Position numbers and translations under genes: made by a program. The notes beneath the pieces were generated by a model. That model was not told the DNA's origin, did no database searches, and worked only from the letters and a program-made list of their open reading frames with translations. 64,000 bases of DNA from Ramlibacter aurantiacus (GTDB lineage: Bacteria; Pseudomonadota; Gammaproteobacteria; Burkholderiales; Burkholderiaceae_C): contig NZ_JAEQNA010000010.1 in assembly GCF_016722895.1 (NCBI RefSeq), forward strand, positions 1 to 64,000. The letters are read 5' to 3'. Below, piece by piece: positions 61,075 to 64,000 of this stretch. Numbering within the stretch: position 1 is the stretch's first letter; the number at the start of each line of letters is the position of its first letter.

Positions 61075-61666
61075 GGCTCTCCTCCTCGGCCATGCGGGCG
61101 CGCAAGTCGTCCAGGTTGCCCCGCGGCCGGCGCCCGCGCGCATCGGGCCGCAAGGCCCCCCGCAGGTCGTCGTGATCGTGGATGAGCAGGTGCACGCCGA
61201 TGTTCTCGCCCAATTCCGGGCAGCGGCTGGACAGGCTGAGCGCCTCCACCGGCTCGCCGGTGAATCCCGGCACGGTGCGCGGTTCGTAGTCCACGCCACG
61301 ATCGATCAGGGCCATTTCGGCGGACTTGGGGTCGTCGCAGAACAACTGCAGGTAGATGTCGGACAGCCGCGTCGCCGTGCCGTGCCACACCGCGCCACAC
61401 AGGTGGGGGCGGAACGGCGCCAGGCGCTCCATCCAGCTGGCGGCCAGCCGGCGCAGCGCCGCCAGTTCTGCGGGTTGGGTATCGGCGCAGAACAACTGCA
61501 GGTATTCGCGCACCGCGTCCTCGAGCGCGTCGTTGTCCGGCAGCGCGGTGCGCGGGCCCAGCCCCATCTGCCGCACCGCCCGCCGCTTGGCCGGGCCCCA
61601 CTCCAGCCCTTCCTCCACGACCAGCCGGGCGGCCGTCGCGGCGATCTCGTTCTTCAGGCTTTCCAT
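61061..61666 (-). CDS. Conserved hypothetical protein (201 aa)
   Basis: Not firmly recognised. The protein is mostly helical at the start (MESLKNEIAATAARLVVEEG) and then has WHGTATRLSDIYLQLFCDDPK and ALIDRGVDYEPR, a pattern I associate with an uncharacterised Burkholderiales family sometimes labelled nucleotidyltransferase-like. The C-terminus is Arg-rich. It overlaps tlpA, so the two are coupled. Divergent from mpl. Confidence 0.75.
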   Translation of the reverse strand: MESLKNEIAATAARLVVEEGLEWGPAKRRAVRQMGLGPRTALPDNDALEDAVREYLQLFCADTQPAELAALRRLAASWMERLAPFRPHLCGAVWHGTATRLSDIYLQLFCDDPKSAEMALIDRGVDYEPRTVPGFTGEPVEALSLSSRCPELGENIGVHLLIHDHDDLRGALRPDARGRRPRGNLDDLRARMAEEESHGAR

Positions 61667-61740
61667 GGACCTGGATTGTCCCCTGATCGATGCCGCCGCG
61701 CGGCGGGCCTGGGCCGGGAGCCCCTCCATAATCCGCGCCC

Positions 61741-63111
61741 ATGCATATCCACATCCTGGGCATCTGCGGCACCTTCATGGGCGGCCTGGCGGCCCTCGCC
61801 CGCGAGGCCGGGCACCGCGTCACCGGCTGCGACGCCGGCGTCTACCCACCCATGAGCGACCAGCTGCGCGCGCTGGGCATCGACCTGATCGAAGGCTTCG
61901 GGGACGACCAGATGAGCCTGGCGCCTGATGTCTGGGTGGTGGGCAACGTCGTTTCGCGCGCCCGCCTGCCCGACGGTTCACCCAAGTTCCCGCTGATGGA
62001 GGCGATCCTGGACGCCGGCCAGCGCTACACCAGCGGTCCGCAGTGGCTGTCGGAGCACGTGCTGCAGGGCCGGCACGTGCTGGCCGTCGCGGGCACGCAC
62101 GGCAAGACGACGACCACGTCGATGCTGGCGTGGATCCTGGAGCGTGCCGGCTTGCAGCCCGGATTCCTGGTCGGCGGCGTGCCCGTGGACTTCGGCGTCT
62201 CGGCACGCCTGGGCAGCGGCTCCTGCTTCGTCATCGAAGCCGACGAGTACGACACCGCCTTCTTCGACAAGCGCAGCAAGTTCGTCCATTACCGGCCGCG
62301 AACCGCCATCCTGAACAACCTGGAGTTCGACCACGCCGACATCTTCGACGACCTGGCCGCCATCGAGCGCCAGTTCCACCACCTGCTGCGGACGGTGCCG
62401 GCCAGCGGCCGGGTGGTGGTCAACGGGCTGGAGGAGAGCCTGGCCCGGGTGCTGCATGCCGGCTGCTGGAGCGAGGTGCGCAGCTTCGGCGCCGCGGTGA
62501 GCGACTTCAGTGCGCGCGGCGAACCCGAATCGTTCCAGATCCTGGAGCGCGGAGAGCCACGGGGACAGGTGCGCTGGGAGCTGGGCGGCGTGCACAACCA
62601 GCTCAATGCACTGGCCGCTGCGGCAGCGGCCGATCATGTGGGCGTGCCGGTCGAACACGCCGCCGAGGCGTTGGGCAGTTTCCGTAACGTGCGCCGCCGC
62701 ATGGAGCTGCGCGGCACCGTGCGCGGCATCGCCGTGTACGACGACTTCGCCCACCACCCCACGGCGATCCGCACGACGGTCGATGGGCTGCGTCGCCGGC
62801 TGCAGCCCGGCCAGCGCATCCTGGCCGTGTTCGAGCCCCGCAGCAACACCATGAAGCTGGGCACCATGAAGGCCCAGCTGCCCTGGAGCCTGGAGCAGGC
62901 GGACCTCGCCTTCTGCCACAGCGGCGGACTGGGCTGGGACCCGGCCGAAGCGCTGGCGCCGATGGGCGAGCGGGCTCGGGTGGCCGGCACCGTCGCCGAC
63001 CTGGTGGCCCAGGTCCGGGCCGTCGCCCGCCCCGGCGACCAGGTGCTGTGCATGAGCAACGGCGGCTTTGGCGGCATCCACGGCAAGCTGCTGGAAACGC
63101 TCGCCGCTTGA
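61741..63111 (+). CDS. mpl: UDP-N-acetylmuramate:L-alanyl-gamma-D-glutamyl-meso-diaminopimelate ligase
   Basis: Peptidoglycan recycling enzyme that joins recovered tripeptide to UDP-MurNAc using ATP. The 456-residue Mur ligase starts MHIHILGICGTFMGGLAALA, has the ATP loop GTHGKTT at 118-124 and DDFAHHPTAI and EPRSNTMKLG in the later domains. These features separate Mpl from MurC. Divergent from the hypothetical gene; convergent with the DAHP synthase gene. Confidence 0.96.
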   Translation: MHIHILGICGTFMGGLAALAREAGHRVTGCDAGVYPPMSDQLRALGIDLIEGFGDDQMSLAPDVWVVGNVVSRARLPDGSPKFPLMEAILDAGQRYTSGPQWLSEHVLQGRHVLAVAGTHGKTTTTSMLAWILERAGLQPGFLVGGVPVDFGVSARLGSGSCFVIEADEYDTAFFDKRSKFVHYRPRTAILNNLEFDHADIFDDLAAIERQFHHLLRTVPASGRVVVNGLEESLARVLHAGCWSEVRSFGAAVSDFSARGEPESFQILERGEPRGQVRWELGGVHNQLNALAAAAAADHVGVPVEHAAEALGSFRNVRRRMELRGTVRGIAVYDDFAHHPTAIRTTVDGLRRRLQPGQRILAVFEPRSNTMKLGTMKAQLPWSLEQADLAFCHSGGLGWDPAEALAPMGERARVAGTVADLVAQVRAVARPGDQVLCMSNGGFGGIHGKLLETLAA

Positions 63112-63124
63112 GCCGCCACCTCGA

Positions 63125-64000
63125 TCAGCCGCGCCGCGCCTTCACCGCATCGGAGAGCACCGACAGCGCCTGAAGCGAATCGTCCCAGCCCAGGCAGGCA
63201 TCGGTGATGCTCTTGCCGAAGGCCAGCGCCGACGGATCGTCCTTGCCGGGCGTGAACTTCTGCGCGCCGGCGTTCAGGTGGCTCTCGATCATCACGCCGA
63301 ACACCTGGCGCGAGCCGCCCGCCAGCTGCCCGGCGATGTCGCGCGCCACCTCGAGCTGGCGCTCATGCTGCTTGCTGCTGTTGGCGTGGCTGCAGTCGAC
63401 CATCAGCCGGGGCGGCAGGCCGGCGGCTTCGAGCTCGCGGCACGCCGTGGCGACGCTTTGCGCGTCGTAATTGGGCGCCTTGCCGCCGCGCAGGATCAGG
63501 TGGCAATCGCGGTTGCCCTCGGTCTGCACGATCGCGACCTGGCCATTCTTGTGAACCGACAGGAAGTGGTGGCCGCGGGCGGCCGCCTGGATGGCGTCGG
63601 TGGCGATGCGGATGTTGCCATCGGTGCCGTTCTTGAAGCCGATGGGCGCCGACAGCCCCGAGGCCAGTTCGCGGTGCACCTGGCTCTCGGTCGTGCGGGC
63701 GCCGATCGCGCCCCAGGAAATCAGGTCGCCGATGTACTGCGGCGAGATGACGTCGAGGAACTCGCTGCCCGCGGGCAGGCCCAGGCGGTTGATCTCGATC
63801 AGCAGCTGCCGCGCGATGCGCAGGCCTTCGTCGATGCGGAAGCTCTCGTCCAGGTAGGGGTCGTTGATCAGCCCCTTCCAGCCGACGGTCGTACGCGGCT
63901 TCTCGAAGTAGACCCGCATGACGATCTCGAGCGTGTCACGGTGCTGCTCGCGCACCGGCTTGAGCCGCCGGGCGTACTCGAGGGCGGCATTGGGATCGTG
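63125..64000 (-). CDS. aroG: 3-deoxy-7-phosphoheptulonate synthase (DAHP synthase), 5' end cut by window edge
   Basis: First step of the shikimate pathway: PEP + erythrose-4-phosphate to DAHP. 291 residues are in the window (292 codons including stop); the N-terminus lies beyond base 64000. VMRVYFEKPRTTVGWKGLIN, GARTTESQVHRELASGLSAP and LMVDCSHANSSK are the type I (AroF/G/H) signature, with metal ligands expected in the last of these. The frame stays open through the right edge; a GTG at 63955 is internal, not the start. Confidence 0.95.
   Translation of the reverse strand, partial: HDPNAALEYARRLKPVREQHRDTLEIVMRVYFEKPRTTVGWKGLINDPYLDESFRIDEGLRIARQLLIEINRLGLPAGSEFLDVISPQYIGDLISWGAIGARTTESQVHRELASGLSAPIGFKNGTDGNIRIATDAIQAAARGHHFLSVHKNGQVAIVQTEGNRDCHLILRGGKAPNYDAQSVATACRELEAAGLPPRLMVDCSHANSSKQHERQLEVARDIAGQLAGGSRQVFGVMIESHLNAGAQKFTPGKDDPSALAFGKSITDACLGWDDSLQALSVLSDAVKARRG

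Overview
The window looks like core chromosome of a high-GC betaproteobacterium in the order Burkholderiales, most likely family Comamonadaceae (Ramlibacter/Variovorax/Acidovorax-like). This rests on gene content and order (hemA-prfA-prmC-grxD; rplU-rpmA-obgE-proB next to rppH-proS; pilB-pilC-pilD-coaE-zapD-yacG), on frequent GTG/TTG starts, and on a GC-rich intergenic repeat of a kind I associate with this family. I see no phage, insertion sequence, plasmid, CRISPR or defence genes. Genes are dense and many adjacent genes overlap by four bases (ATGA or GTGA).

Region by region: 1-3.3 kb holds the start of an FAD monooxygenase, an alpha/beta hydrolase, a WecB/TagA/CpsF glycosyltransferase, a lipoprotein and small hypothetical genes. 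3.3-6.9 kb is a dTDP-L-rhamnose operon (rfbB-rfbD-rfbA-rfbC plus a small membrane protein). 6.9-11 kb has a methyltransferase/MFS exporter pair and a glycogen debranching enzyme. 11-12.3 kb has an FNR-type oxygen sensor and a stand-alone receiver protein. 12.6-18.8 kb is a minor-pilin/PilY1 operon (pilE-fimT-pilV-pilW-pilX-pilY1). 18.9-25.5 kb has queF, a prolyl-4-hydroxylase-like dioxygenase, yaaA, then hemA-prfA-prmC-grxD. 25.7-34 kb has an AAA ATPase, a lytic transglycosylase, proS, rppH, proB, obgE, rpmA, rplU, ispB and tRNA-Pro(CGG). 34.3-39.7 kb carries the type IV pilus motor genes pilB-pilC-pilD followed by coaE-zapD-yacG.

39.8-46.9 kb holds mutT, a DUF815-type ATPase, argJ, a rhodanese, and a tripartite TRAP transporter whose large permease carries an unusual repeat-rich insertion. 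47-55.2 kb is a probable branched acyl-CoA / amino-acid catabolic unit: icmF (coenzyme B12-dependent isobutyryl-CoA mutase fused to its G-protein chaperone), preceded by a 20-bp palindrome resembling a MerR/LiuR-type operator, then a five-gene branched-chain amino-acid ABC transporter. 55.2-64 kb has a triplicated repeat, a PfkB kinase, a zinc-ribbon membrane protein, prmA-accC-accB, a TlpA thioredoxin, a conserved hypothetical, mpl and a truncated DAHP synthase.

Type IV pili are the main multi-locus system: priming subunits and the PilY1 tip/adhesin at 12.6-18.8 kb, and motor, platform and prepilin peptidase at 34.3-38.1 kb. I did not find a clearly new multi-gene system. The most interesting non-standard signals are the dispersed and tandemly triplicated intergenic repeat (which supplies the C-terminus of the PfkB kinase), the Pro-rich repeat insertion in the TRAP permease, the operator-like palindrome before icmF, the Walker A lysine-to-arginine change in LivF, a possibly leaderless hemA, and clustered CCTAGA-type words between the receiver gene and the pilin operon.
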